A stretch of 64,000 nucleotides of DNA, from assembly GCA_021904315.1 (NCBI GenBank), contig CM038912.1:9697061-9761060 (forward strand). Direction: 5' to 3'. The DNA comes from Sphagnum magellanicum. Lineage: Eukaryota > Streptophyta > Sphagnopsida > Sphagnales > Sphagnaceae. Below, piece after piece: positions 32,504 to 45,357 of the stretch. Made by a program: the position numbers and the translations under genes. The notes under the pieces are model-generated. The model made no database searches and had not been told where the DNA came from. It was given only the letters and a program-made list of their open reading frames with translations. Every line of letters begins with the position of its first letter. Within the stretch, counting starts at the first letter, position 1.

Positions 32504-35500
32504 ATGGTGAAGGAAACGGAATACTATGAAGTGCTAGGCGTGGCACCGGACGCTAGTGCTGCTGATATCAAGAAAGCTTATTACATCAAGGTATAATAGG
32601 CATAATCATCATATCTATCTGTCTTCATCTCTTTCTTTTCGGAATGCCGGTGAAAGTTGTGTAGTAGGAATCTCTTCTCGGGTGAACAAATGATTCGTGC
32701 CGTTGCAACGCTTTTCCGTGAGAACCTGCTCCTGGTTCGACGTGGCGAGGCATTGAGATTTGTGTAGAATAATAAAAGTGTAGAGAGACATGGTATTGCA
32801 ATTCTGATTCTGAATGTGGAGTGTGTCCGCGGTCTGGTTGGAATATTATAGGCAAGGAAAGTGCACCCGGATAAAAATCCTGATGACCCTGCAGCGGCAC
32901 ATAATTTCCAGGTGAGCATCTCTATCTGCTTTGTCTCTGAAGAAGAGGTCGGTCTCTGCGGAGCTCAGACCAAGGTATTATAACTAGAAACACGCGTGCA
33001 TTTTCCAAAGATTTGTTCTGTGTTTTGTTCGTGGATGGCAGTGTCATCATACCTCCAGTTTTGGTCACAGGTCTTGGGAGAAGCATACCAAGTGCTGAGT
33101 GATCCACAACAGCGGGATGCCTATGACAAATATGGCAAGCAGAGTGTCTCAACGTAGGCTTTCTTGTCCTCTACCCTTTCATTCTCTTTCCATGATCATA
33201 ATCATTAAATCATTTCTTCAACCTGACGTCCACTGCTCTTTGAAACATGATTATCTCTTTCTACACATCATTATCATCATTTGTTAAACATTGAGGAAAA
33301 TGCCAAATAGACACTGTAGACAAACACAGACAAGTGGGGCTATGATCTGGCAGCCTGAGACTACAACATGATAGCTGAAAGAAGTTTGACTAACTTTGCA
33401 GTTGCAATTCAAGAGGAAATTGCCCTAAGGCTACTGTTTGTAGTTTCAGAACAGAAAAGATGTGAGAAATCTGATAGAGTGAACAATGGAAAATGAAATG
33501 GGATTCTTCTTCAAATTGAGACAAATTGTAATGTCTTGGAGTGATGTTCACTGAGATGCGTGTCCAGGGACTTGATGGTAGACCCAGCTGCTGTGTTTGG
33601 TATGCTATTTGGCAGTGATGCTTTTGAAGACTATGTGGGTCAGGTACAGGTTTACACAGTCATTCACCATAAACTCCATGTTCTCTTACGCCAATGGCCA
33701 AGACTAACACTGCACAATAAACTTTTTTTGGATGTTGTCATTTAAGCTGATGATTTGCTCCTTATTTGTGGTTCCTGGTTGGATACATAGGGCAGCAATG
33801 GTCTGTCAATGTGTCTATGGAATTTCATTTTCCTACAGGATTTTAGTGGAAGCATCTGCTCAGAGTTAGAATTTGATGACTAAAGTGGAGAAGTGAATTT
33901 GGAGGATGTCTGATAGGGATTACATATTTGACTCGTGAACAGCTTGCAATGGCTTCAGTGTTTGGAATGGAGGCTGGAGCTGATGGGCAACCAATGGATA
34001 TGAAAGAAGTACAAGGGAAGTTGAAGGTAAGGTTCTGAGTTTTGACTGTGTTGTTGAAGGATGATAATGCTTGGTTTGCACCAGGAATCTGGGGTATCTT
34101 GATAGTGGCCATGGCAAGTTAGCAGATTACTTACAATTGAGTACTGCTAGACAGATTCAGACATGAAGTTCTACTTCTCTTTTGGATGTTTCCTTTGAAA
34201 AATGCAAAGTTCTGAATATGCATGAGGGTTCATACCTGCTTGGTAACGAGCTGAGAATTTTGAGAAGATATTTCTTGGAGAATTTACCTTACAGTTTGGG
34301 GAGTAGTGCAGAATGTTCAAAAGGAAAGGGAGCAAAAGTTGGTGGAACTTCTACTCATCCGACTTGATCCTTATGTGAAAGGTGATAAGGAGGGATTCAC
34401 ACAATGGGCCACAGCTGAGGCCCGACAGCTTGCAGAGGCTGGTAAGCCTTGTTGATCTCTCGCTCAAATATTAGAAGATGCTCTTGTGTAAGTTGCTCCC
34501 ACAATGAGATTGGGATTCACTGACTCTGGTGTCATGTGGCAGCCTTTGGCGAGGCAATGCTGCACACAATTGGGTATATATATGCAAGGCAGGCTGCCAA
34601 GGAGATTGGCAAGAAAATGCTTTTCTTGGGGGTTCCCTTTCTCACTGAATGGGTGCGGGACAAAGGTCATTTTATCAGGTCTCAAGTCACTGCAGCTGCA
34701 GGTAACTTCACCAAATCTTGCTAAAAAGTTGCCTTCAAATGAAGTCCCATTGAGTTTCAAAGCATTTGTAGGTTGCAGTTGAACCAAACTTTTGTTTTGG
34801 GGACATTTTTTTTCATGGTTGATTGCACTTTCCATGTTGTGAGACTTAAGTCTTAGACTGAGAGTTTGACTCCGTGAGTATTAGAATTCAATCTTGTCCC
34901 TGATATGAAGTCTTTCCACCTTCAAGTTTCCTCAAGAATAAGTTTGAATGCAACCTGGTGCAGTGTTTTTTGAAGAGTAGAAGCTAGATGACAAGGATAA
35001 GTTTACAAGGGCACCTATGTACATTGGGAATAGACACTGCCTGAAGCTGTATTGATATGTGATGTGAGCAAAGGACTGACATTGGGCTTTATGGGCATGC
35101 CAGGTGCAATACAACTGATGCAGATGCAGGAAGACATTCGAAAAAAGCAGCTAGAGGCTGGTGGAGATGACAGTGAAGTGTCACTTGAATCCTACTTGGA
35201 GTCCAAGCAGCAAATTATGCTGGGCTCTTTGTGGAAGCTTAATGTCGCAGATATTGAGCTTACACTTTCCCATGTGTGCCAATCGGTACAGTCTTTCAGC
35301 TTTGAACTCTATGGTTTGTATTTGGTTCCTATATCATTATGTATCACCCTGTGGATTCTAGGAGGCCCACTTATGCAGGTGTCTGAATTGATTTGTTAGC
35401 TATTCTGCTGCAGATGTTTCATGTTTTTTTGAAATGTTACCCAGTTGAGTCATGCAAAGATGTTTGTATAGAGAGAGTAGGCAAAAGAGTTTCCAAGTTC

Positions 35501-35896
35501 TGTTTGAAGAGGCATGAAGCTCATACATTCAAGATGACAGGTGTTACATTCTCCTGGAGTCAAGAAGGATGAACTCAGGCAGCGTGCTAAAGCTCTCAAA
35601 AAGCTGGGAACAATTTTTCAGGTTGGTTCATTCAGCTATCCAGTGAAAAGACAACTCGCTGAGTCCAAAACTGTCTGTACCCTTTTTTGTAGGTACATAC
35701 TTTTCTAGACCCCTCTGTCTTTCTGCACAATAGACTGTGCCCCTACTGTGAATTGATTGAGTTTACCATGCAGGGTGCGAAGGCACGGTTTCGAAGAAAC
35801 AACAGTTTGAGACATGCTTCCAATGAGTCCCAATCTGACTCTGATGACAGTGTCTCTCAACGGATTCAGGGTTCCAAGTCAACTCCTTTGAGTTGA
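32504..35896 (+). CDS. DnaJ / DnaJ-X domain co-chaperone (chaperone protein DnaJ 10 type)
   Basis: Ten GT-AG exons give 354 aa: 32504-32590, 32852-32911, 33071-33153, 33568-33643, 33943-34026, 34312-34441, 34543-34701, 35104-35285, 35541-35621 and 35774-35896. The J domain opens the protein ([19 protein letters not shown]), with HPD at residues 34-36, which stimulates Hsp70 ATPase. A linker ([20 protein letters not shown]) follows. The DnaJ-X domain spans about 130-314, with [43 protein letters not shown] and [15 protein letters not shown]. The Ser-rich tail ends STPLS. There is no signal peptide or J-protein zinc finger, so a cytosolic or organelle-surface co-chaperone is likely. Exon joins were chosen by phase and by the known order of this family; all boundaries keep frame. 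Length is close to Arabidopsis DnaJ 10 relatives (about 390-400 aa). Confidence 0.93.
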
Positions 35897-37876
35897 ACCT
35901 CAGCTCAGGTGTATACTCATGATGTCTAGTTGGTCCACTCACAATACAACTGTACAAGCACATGTTGTATGGAAAGAACTGTGAGAGTCAAGTCTATTGA
36001 TATCGGATACATCATGATTGCTGCTCAGTGTTCAGGCTTCAGGTTCCTTTGAAGACTACAATCATTTGCCTCGAACTGGAGCTTTAGTCAAACTACTCAA
36101 AATGTCCCTCAGGTTTCATCATTTCAATAATATTGGCCTGCTCCAAGTAGGCATTATTTTTTAAGGTGGGTTAGACAGGGCCCACTTCTGCTAAAGAACT
36201 TTTGTTCGTGCTACTGGATGTGTATGCATTGTGCTTTGCACAACCTAGTGCTGCTGCATTGATGTTTATCTATGATGTGTGCACATTTACAGATGTCCAA
36301 AGCCTTCTGGAAACCTAGTAAAAAATTGTGAGATCCTGTCACTTTTGAGGATTTCCACAAGTGACATTGGATTCCTGAGAAACCCCTGTAGCAACTTGTT
36401 TGAGGGTGGGGATATATAGACCACCTCCCAGTTCAGCAGTGTGGGAAGGAGGGGAGGCCTATGTTGTAATAAGCAGCTACTGTTTCTTTGTTTTAAATAC
36501 AGGAGATGGTGGACTTATAAAGATAATTCATTTCATGCAGGCAATACCTGCAGACATTGGAGGTTGGTTCATGGTCCTACTTTTTACAGAAATGCAATTT
36601 GGCTATGTCCTACTTTTAGAGCTCCAAGACCCCTTTTGCAAGTACATGGATGATTGTAGCAAGCGCCAAAAGTGCAGCAAATTAGGAATTACTGTTCAGG
36701 AGGAAAAACGGATCAGGCTAGAATCTCTTTGAAAGCTTTACAACCAAATGGATCCTAAGTTCCAAATGATGTAGTCAAAAGAAACAAGCTTCTGGTAAAA
36801 GTGTTGTTTTACAAGTTATGGACATGTTTCTAATCCACCATTCACTCTGTGTAACTGTGGGGAGCAGCTAAAAGTTCCCAATTTAACAGGCGCATATGTT
36901 TTGCCTTCTTTCTGCAAAGGTTCACACGAGACCCTAAATCAGTCTCAGGATTTACTGCTTCACAAGTACACAAAAGATAACATTCAAGTTGTGATCTTCT
37001 TATTGAAGGTTTTTGTCTTATGAGTTGGATCAGCTGGCCAATTGGTTTAGCATAGATGAGTACTGTCTTGTTTGCTGGGAGTGGTAATTACTAGTGTAGG
37101 TTTTCACCATTCTTTCTTCAAAAGTCACTGTAGGATTTCAGTCTCAAAGCTGGATGCACAATTCCAGCCACCTCAATTCATGTAGTAGCTAGTTTCATGG
37201 TGCTGCAACACTGATTTTCTCTGCTCTGAAATTCCTGTTTCCTCGCCATGAGTTCTGGAAAGTCAGAAGTACTGTGTTGTGCCACTCATATAATAGTGGA
37301 CCTGTAATTAGTAGCTGCTGGCGCTGCTCCTGATCCAGTACTCCAGGAGATAGGCTTGCAGTACTCACTGATGAGGTACACTTACCCACAAAGCGTAAGT
37401 CCTTGCCCATGTGTTTCAGGTCATGAGAAAGTTGTTCTCTTTGTGTCCTTCACACACCAAAGTAGAGCAAAGTAGCAGTCCAGTCCTCTGAGGAGAGAGT
37501 CCTCTCTCTACTATTTTTGCTTGGCTGGAAGACAGGGAGTAGTAGTAGTAGTAGGAGTACGCAGATCTTGACTTGCTCAATTCAACACGGGGCTTGCTGG
37601 ACATGCTCACATGTAACCTGTTTCTCGGCAATGGTTTTCATAATGAGATTTGTTTGTTTCCAATCAACTCAGCAGAGACTTAAGAATGTGAGTACTGCAG
37701 TCCTGACCTCATGACTTCAGATTGGACATGGTACTAAAAGACTACTATGAGAGGATCAGGCACAGTAAAGTTGTTCAGGTTGCTCACCAGGACTGAAATC
37801 CTCTGTTGAGCCAGACTTGTTTTCACACACATACAGAGTGTGTGGGCATCTCTCACACACATGGTATGAAGTGTGG

Positions 37877-37910
<34 letters not shown>

Positions 37911-39083
37911 TCTTGTGGGGAAGTCAAAAATCTCCCAGTGTTCATTTACTACTTGGCAGTTTGAACCAGTAGGGATTTGGCAGCTGCTGAAGATCTGGTT
38001 TACATGCATGTTGATGAAGTCAACTTGAAAAATGGCATGCAGGAGGGAAATTAACAAGCCTGTTTTGGAAGTGCACTGGAGATCTGGTGCATGTGGTGAT
38101 GATCAACTGTGTCATTTTATCTCATTCAGCACAGTAGTACTACATGCATTGCCAAAAGGGGTGGGGGGGTTGGGGGTTGATTTCATCTTGAACGCAGAGA
38201 TTATTACATACACAAGGATGGCTGTACCATCTGGAATCAGCTGATGCAAAATCTGTGCTGCTTGAAACTGTGGACATGCAAATACAGTGCATGAAACATG
38301 AAAAAGAAAAAATCTTCACAACTTGAATATGGTTCCAGGTTCCAAAGTCTCATGGTGGCCAAACAAAGTACAAAGCACAGCTAGCTCGCTGCTCAGATTG
38401 CAGCAACCTCAGCTGTTTCCAATTAAAATCAAGGATCTTTACACACTCTTCAAAATAACACATTGTACTGTACTGCTCTACTCTAATCTTACAGCAGTTG
38501 ATTCTGAGACAGTTGCTGGCATCAATCTGTGGTGACCCATGATGCTGCAAGTGCTAACAAACTTTAACCTCTACAGGTTCATTGCATGCTGTTCAGATCT
38601 ACACTGGTCAGCAGCGCTTGCTGATGCTCATGCTGGAGATTCCACTGTGCAGCAGGGTTACCACTGGGATGAACCAAGAGTACTATTTACTTTTCCCTAC
38701 AGCTTTCTACCAAGTAGACCTAAGTCTCATGAATGTATTTCAGTCATACTTTTATGGCACTGGTGATCTGTGATACATGATGTAATAATTTCCAGGAGCT
38801 GCAGCTATGTCACTATTGATCTCTCAATCACTAGCTAGTATATCATGAATGCATGAATGTTTTAATGAATTTGTGATTCATAGAAAAAGTTATGTGGGTT
38901 TGGAGAAGATTTCATCTTGTACCACTGGGCTGCTGGTATGATCCTGAATATAGATCATCATCCAGGTCTTGGGTCCTAGAGTTTGCTGTTATGTGCTGAA
39001 GAAGTTGTGGCAGGCTCTTGAAGACTTTGATCTAGAGAGCTTTTTCCTGTGTGCAGCTGCTAGCTGATGATCTAAGCATATGT
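35897..39083. other. Intergenic between DnaJ-X and MYB genes (convergent 3' ends)
   Basis: Includes the DnaJ-X 3' UTR and, at the right edge, the MYB 3' flank. A CT microsatellite lies at 37880-37907 and a short agt repeat at 37540-37555. Frames at 36400-36732 and 36441-36653 overlap in two phases and resemble nothing I recognise. A G-rich gggtgggggggttggggg tract is at 38159-38177. Confidence 0.45.
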
Positions 39084-39110
39084 ACTTTAAACCCTAAACC
39101 CTAAACACTC
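39084..39110. repeat. Telomere-type motif cluster
   Basis: AAACCCTAAACCCTAAACAC: two and a half plant telomere repeats just beyond the MYB stop codon. Too short for an interstitial telomere; comparable to telo-box motifs also seen near 14454, 48897-49032 and 55378. Confidence 0.7.
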
Positions 39111-39292
39111 TGTAAAGATTTGACAAGACTTTTAGGTTTATGGCTGTGGTGAATGCGCATGCTGGTCGAACTGGGGAACTCATCTGGTGAACTGATTGAT
39201 CACTGGGTGTTTTTGCGTTGCTTTGTTTGCAGCATCTGAAGAAAATGGTGTCCATGATTTGTTGTTCGTTGTTGTTGGGTCTGGACAAAGTC

Positions 39293-42200
39293 TCAGATCT
39301 CGTCCAGGACAGCTGCCATTCGTTGAAGCTCTTGTGACATGCAAGAGGTTGCAACAACAGGACCTTCGCGCGCGTCATACAGATCAGGGGCCCCATGATG
39401 AGCCTGGTGCAATTGCCAAGCTGAGATGATAGCCGGCGGCGACGCATGGGAGCTGGGGCCGTGATCGGAAGCAGTAGTGGAAGGTGCGAGAGGCGAGCGT
39501 TGGACGTGATGATCGTCATCTTCAGGGCTCCCGGGTAGCGTGGTCAAGTCGCTGCACCATTGCATAACCGTGTCGTCGCCGTCGGAATCCTCCGGCGAGA
39601 CTGCAGCAGCGCTGATTTGATCGCTCTGATCCCCCTGAGACATGATGTCGGAAGTCGCAGCAGCAGCAGCTGCAACTTGATTTTGCTGAGGCGGATGATC
39701 ACCTGCCGGTCCTGCTTTCTCCGAGAAATTGGCCCACATTAGATTGCTCTCGAATAACCCAGATTGCTGAGTGGTGGTCGTAGTACCAGGCGTGCCCTCC
39801 CTGTTATTGTTGTTGTTACTGGTGCTGCTGCTGACGCTGCTGTCCCACTGCTGGTTATGAGCTCCTGCTGCTGCTTGTATTCCGTGACCGTCAGCTTGCC
39901 CGGAGCTCATCTCATTGGAATTATTTTGCTGCATAGCAGCAGATGCTGCACTGAAGTCGTGATGCAGCAGCTCATCAGCTCCTGCAGAAGTCGGTTTTTC
40001 CAGCATCGATGAGAGCAGAAGCTGCAGCTGGTGAGACGGGATCATTCTACCAGATCCGGCATTTCCAGGCTGGGTGATGCTCGCTGTAATGGAGCTCAGA
40101 TCACCATGATCTTGCTCCACCGCGGATGGATAGAAATTCTCTGCTGGACCGTGGTGCCCATGAAATTGTCCCTGGAATGCTTTCATGTCATGAGTTGAAT
40201 CTTGACATACTCTGCTGCCAAATTGAGCTGCAGCAGAAAGAGCAGAGTCCCCCGCATTTGCTGATGTGATACCACCAGCCTGCTTTGATGATGCAGGAGG
40301 CAACATCTCGTCCAACCCATGAGCTCCTGCAGGGCGAGTACCCAAACTAGCTACCGAAGATTCATCAGCCTGGGAAGAAGCAGCGGCTGCAGCATTTCCA
40401 GCGGCTGATCCTTGAAAGAGCCAGAAGACAGGATTGAATAGATTCGGCACCATGGTTGTTGGGCCGCCGCACTGGGTCATGGACTCAGCCTTGATTACTG
40501 ATGATGATGATGATCTACCAGCAGAAGCTGCAGCTTCATCATCATGGCCCGCAACAGCTGCCAGCTCTCTGCAGTTCCTCATAGCCTCGAATCCCTGCAG
40601 CAAGCCAGGCACTTTTGGTGGCAGATACTGTTGCATGTTCCCTGACGACTGCTGCTTTGCACTCAACATTAGCCTCTCAAGCAAATTGTCTGTCGACAGG
40701 CCGGAGCTGCTGCAGCTTGTGTTAGAAGCCTGAAACGTATTATTCGTACCCTGGAAATTGAGCGTTGCAGCAGCAGCGGATCTGCTGCCTCCTATATTGA
40801 ACTCAACGTTCTCAAACTTTCTTCCTCCAGCTGTATTCATCATCTCCACTACTTGCGAATTCCTAGCTGCAGCTGCCAATGGTCCCAACAACATATGATG
40901 AGGATCCGGCTCCATCATCATACTACTCCCATGATGATGATGATGATGATAGTTGTTGTTGCCAGCGGCTTGAGCTTGATTCATAAGCTGCAATCGACTG
41001 CTGTGACTCTGGCTTGCTGCTGCTGCTTTGATCAAGACTTCGTGATTAGAGCCGCCTTGAAATCTTCCGTTGAAGTTACCGCCGATGGTCGAAGAAGACT
41101 GCATTGTGAGGAGGGAGGAACCGGTATCGACCAGTGCCTTATTGTTATTGTACGAGCTCATGTGCAGCCCGGGAAGAATCATCATATTATTATTACTAGC
41201 TGTAGCATGACAATTGCCTGCGGCAGCAGGGTGTGATGAGATTACGTGAGATGCACTGCTTGTGACACCGCCGGCACCAGCCGTGACGGGCTTGTGCGTG
41301 TTGGGGTCGATCCCCATTTGGCGCAGCCTCTTCTTGATGCACGAGTTCCAGAAGTTCTTGATCTCGTTATCAGTCCGACCCGGAAGCTGTGTCGCAATCT
41401 GGGACCACCTGCAGGAAGCACCCACAATGCCCACATACAGTATCTTCAGCTTCATCTTCTGCAGGCACAGTGATCTTGTTCAACCCTTAATTGTTGCGCG
41501 ATGATTACAGTCCCCGAGTTCTGTTAAATCTACTTCATGTTCAACCACCAGTAATGGGTACTCGCGGATTCAAAGCTAGAAACAAACAAATTTGGTTCTT
41601 GAAGCTCTCTGCACAGTTTCTTTCAAGAGATCATTCCAGATCCATCGCTAAGTCTATCTAGATAGCTAGTTTTTCAGTAGTACTCTTGCACTGTAACTTC
41701 TTGTTTTGCTACTTTTCTAGCTTCCAGCACTCTCTAGTACCAAGTGCACGCAGACAGTCTAAGCTCTCGAGAGAATTTAAGAGACAATTTTCTCCCTAAG
41801 ATTCAGCTGCACCCAGGGACATGATCATCATGTGTGATCGCAGCACCAGTCACTGATCATTATCTAGATCCTATATATAATCCCAGCATCGATCACATTG
41901 CCTCTGCATTAATTGTGTGACCAGTAGTACTACTACATGATGTTGTTACAATGTGCTGCAATCGGGTCTGATGGGTTGATAATGTGCTGCAAGAAAGACC
42001 TAGCTTTGCAATGCCGATAATACAAATTTAGTTGTGGCCAGAACTCAATTCCGCTAACTCTCTCTCTCTCGCGCGCGGGAGCAAGAAAATTCTCATACCA
42101 GCTTCAATAAAATTCCTTGGAGCCTGCCTGCCTGCCGGCCGGGGAGTTTCCAATCTAGATAGATTTATGCACGCATGCATCATATAATTTCTACATTGCA

Positions 42201-42343
42201 AGCTTCGAGTGCGGCCCTATCGATCAGCTATATGAAAGGAACTGATTCACAACAACAATTGCAGCAGTATGATCACAATTGTAAAGCTCAAGATTAGTTC
42301 GTGCTCATCGAAAAACCCAAGTGGAGAGATCACACAGAGAGAG

Positions 42344-42386
<43 letters not shown>

Positions 42387-43059
42387 GTAAGAACGTGATG
42401 AGGTGAAGATTTTAGTAGACCTGTTACCAAGAACAGCATGTAAGTCCACGATCAGATTCTCCTCGGCCGGCGAGAAGCCGCCGCGCTTCAGATCCGGCCT
42501 CAGATAGTTGATCCACCGTAGTCTGCAGCTCTTTCCGCACCGCTGCAACCCTGCACTTGTTGCTCAACATGCATTGAAACAGCAACAAATTAGCTAGCTA
42601 GCTAACCCCCAGCTGCACTCTGACTCTGAACAGTTCAGCTTCTTCTTCTCCATTTTTTTTGCGACATCTGATCATCAACGTCGACTAGCAGCTAGCTGCC
42701 TTTCAAGAAATGCTTCAAAGTCGGTCATGGATATATAATGCGGCGTCACCTGATCATCTATCTACTAAGTAGTACTGGCTCACGTCTACTAGAGAAGATC
42801 TCCACAGCATTAATGTTGCAGGTGATTGATCATGATCAGTAGAAGAGCTTATAGGATGATTGAAGTTTACACGACGTGATCAAGAACATGATCATGAACT
42901 TGGGTCATGAACATGTCCATGAGCTTTCAAGAACACATGTGAAGAGCTATCAATTGCTCGAAGTTCTTTATGTTGCATTGTTGTTTACAATACAACTCAC
43001 AAGCTCTTCAAGAATTTGGTTGGCAGCAGCAGCAGCAGACTGAAGAACTAGGAGCTCGC

Positions 43060-43101
<42 letters not shown>

Positions 43102-43399
43102 TACGAAACTCCCTACATTTGAGATTGTTGCTCTCCAGAGCTGCTGCTGAGGATCATCAGGTCAGGATCTATAGTTAGTATGAATTCTTTCTTCATTGCC
43201 TGAGGAGCAGGAATACGATGGTGAGAGTTAAAAGCAGAATCTATATATATATATATTGATGCGCACCAGCTTGCTTGGGAACAGCGCTCCAGCAGCCGTG
43301 GCCGCACTTGGTGATGTATCGAACCAGCTTCTCGTCCTCTTCAGGTGACCATAGTCCTTTCTTCAATTTCTGTTTGTGGCAACAGGAATGACGTCCCAT
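39293..43399 (-). CDS. R2R3-MYB transcription factor, long C-terminal region (MYB61/MYB86-like DNA-binding domain)
   Basis: Three exons on the - strand, 43399-43267, 42550-42421 and 41408-39293, give 792 aa. R2 has W17, W37 and W57 ([45 protein letters not shown]). R3 has F70 in place of the first Trp, then W89 and W108 ([39 protein letters not shown]). IDPNTHKPV follows, typical of the MYB50/55/61/86 group. Introns are phase 1 after A44 and phase 2 within R88, the two ancestral R2R3 positions. There is no bHLH-binding signature in R3. Residues 125-792 are Ala/Ser/Gln/Asn-rich with His and Met runs and short ordered-looking motifs ([36 protein letters not shown] at the end). Flowering-plant relatives are about 300-400 aa, so the tail is roughly twice usual. 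Expected role: nuclear promoter-binding regulator; target genes cannot be told from sequence. Confidence 0.94.
42347..42385. repeat. GA microsatellite in MYB intron 2
   Basis: About 19 GA units begin ~35 bases inside intron 2 (donor at 42420-42419 on the - strand). On the transcript it reads as a CU tract close to the 5' splice site. Confidence 0.85.
43061..43098. repeat. CA microsatellite in MYB intron 1
   Basis: About 19 CA units in intron 1 (43266-42551); a short TA tract lies nearby at 43243-43257. Confidence 0.85.
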
Positions 43400-45240
43400 T
43401 GTGTGGCACTAGTACAGCGGCTAATGTTCAGTACTCTACTCTACTGTAGACCCCGCCTGTGGATTGTGTTTCTTGCTCAGATTATCTGCACAGATGAGTC
43501 GCTTGCTTGCTTGAAAGAATGCGGGCTTCGTTGTTTCTGGTAGCTTGCAGGAGACCTGTATCGATCCCTGGCACGAGTTACATAGCTAGATTTGCACTCT
43601 AGTCTGAATCACAGCTCCTGATCCGCCTCCTGCTGCAGCTGGGCTCTCATGCTTTTGTGATGATACATGTTCAAGAGTGAAAGCAAGACTTGCTCAAAGC
43701 TGCTGCCTGCTGCATGGCCGATTTTCTCTTGAGCTTTTGATCTGAAGTCCGGGGACACAATTTAAAATTGCAGTAAGTAACTCCCGACTGCAGGTGACTA
43801 GAAACTGTAAGATGCTCTCAGGACGCCACCCTTTTTCTGATCGTGCAATCGCGCGCCTAGTAATCGCCAGAAGCTGTCCGTTCGACTATCGTCATTCCAT
43901 CATGCTTTCATGATGGAATGAATGTCGGTAACACTCAGCGATCTAGCTAGATGTTGCAGAGTCAATTTGCGTTTTCACCAGCTCCCCGCCCCGCCGCCCT
44001 TCCAATCTCTGTCTCTCTGCCTCTCTGTGGGTCCAGGTGATTCCCTTGGTCTCTGCACAAAGCCCAGACTTCCAAGTGTTTTGTAGTAGCTAAAGGCCTG
44101 AGCTTCTACAAGCTGGCTTCAGCTCGGAGGAGTTCCGCTAGACTGTCAAGTGATGAAATCACTGTATGCAGCTGAGCCACATTCCACGAATCCTAACTCT
44201 GTTTCTAATATTTTGGGAAGTTTTATGAAGTTATCCTTTTATGAAGTCTAGATTCTGCAATATCTCGGCCAGAAAACAAGCTGCGATCAGCTGCCAGAAA
44301 GCTTTTAAATCTAGCTACGACCCGAAGCAGTTCTAGCTACTTGAAAACCGAAGCAGCTGATTCAGAACTCTTCTAAGACAAAATTCTAACATACCCAGCA
44401 CTAGGCTCTTATGACCAGCTGCTTAAACTGTAACATGAGATCCGATGTGATCACTAAAGCTCAGCTCAGGACTTGCTCGGATTCGCATACATTACAAATC
44501 AGGAGGAATATGATCTTGGATTAGACTCTCGAGACTGTTCAACAGTGAGTCTAACACGGAAGTTCACACTCACACACAGACAGACACTCTACAACTTATC
44601 ATCAGCTATGCAACGAGGGTCCTGCAGCCATACGAGTCTCTCGAAAATGCAGGCTGCATACAGTCTAAGAGAGTCCTCAAGAGGCATTTTGATTAACTGA
44701 TCAGCAAATCCATAGCTACTTGCAGAAGACGAGTACTACAAGACGTGCCCCACTACGGATGACAATATACACTCATTCTTTCAGCTGCTCATCTCGCAGG
44801 GACTCTCTCCAAAATGCAAATTCATTGCCAGACAGCTAGAGCTGGAAGAAATCAAGCACTGAGGGCTCAGTCAGACAGAGAAAGAGAGCTATGATGAGAG
44901 CGAGAGCGAGAGAGAGAGAGAGAGGGAGAGAAAGAAAGAGAGCTCAGAGTGTGAGAGAAGAAGTGGGTGTGGGAGCAAGAAGCCAGAGTGAGCGTGGCGG
45001 CGGGATGGGGAGCAAAGAGGCAGGCAGGCAGGCAGGGAGGCAGGCATGCGAAGGCAAACAAACAGCATTGGACACGGACGAGCAAAGCGCGCGGAGAGGA
45101 GGCAACAAAAGGAAGTGGGGGAAGAAGAGGAAGCAAAGGGCTGGGCACAAACGGCGTGGGAAAAAAGCGCGTGACTTGCGCTCCTGGTCATCCTTACTAT
45201 TCAATCCCTTGCCTGCCTGCCTGCCCTCCTTTTGTCAATA
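43400..45240 (-). promoter_or_regulatory. Presumed MYB promoter and leader
   Basis: The region upstream of the MYB start is GC-richer than the intergenic DNA beyond it. It contains a 12-bp perfect hairpin (43893-43920, cattccatcatg then catgatggaatg), a GA tract at 44889-44939 (pyrimidine-rich on the transcript strand), and inverted ggca/tgcc tetranucleotide runs at 45019-45045 and 45209-45228. The open frames at 44867-45254 on both strands are products of these simple repeats. No clear TATA box position could be fixed. Confidence 0.4.
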
Positions 45241-45357
45241 GATGTACTACTTAAGTCCCCTCTTTTTGTTTCAGGCTTTAAAAAAAAAAAATTCAATTTA
45301 TCTTCCTATTTACCCCCCTCTTCTCCATCATCACAATCTCGTAAACTAATTTCTTAA

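Noticed and set aside
36400..36740. Extra exon or gene downstream of DnaJ-X
   Set aside because: Two overlapping phases, no domain, and the DnaJ-X frame already ends cleanly at 35896.
39560..41504. Long + strand open frames antisense to the MYB gene
   Set aside because: They follow from the biased codon content (GCA/GCT/CAG/AGC) of MYB exon 3; the - strand frame has the MYB domain and correct splice sites.
44867..45254. Frames near 100 codons on both strands upstream of MYB
   Set aside because: Composed of GA, ggca and tgcc simple repeats; conflicting phases; no homology.
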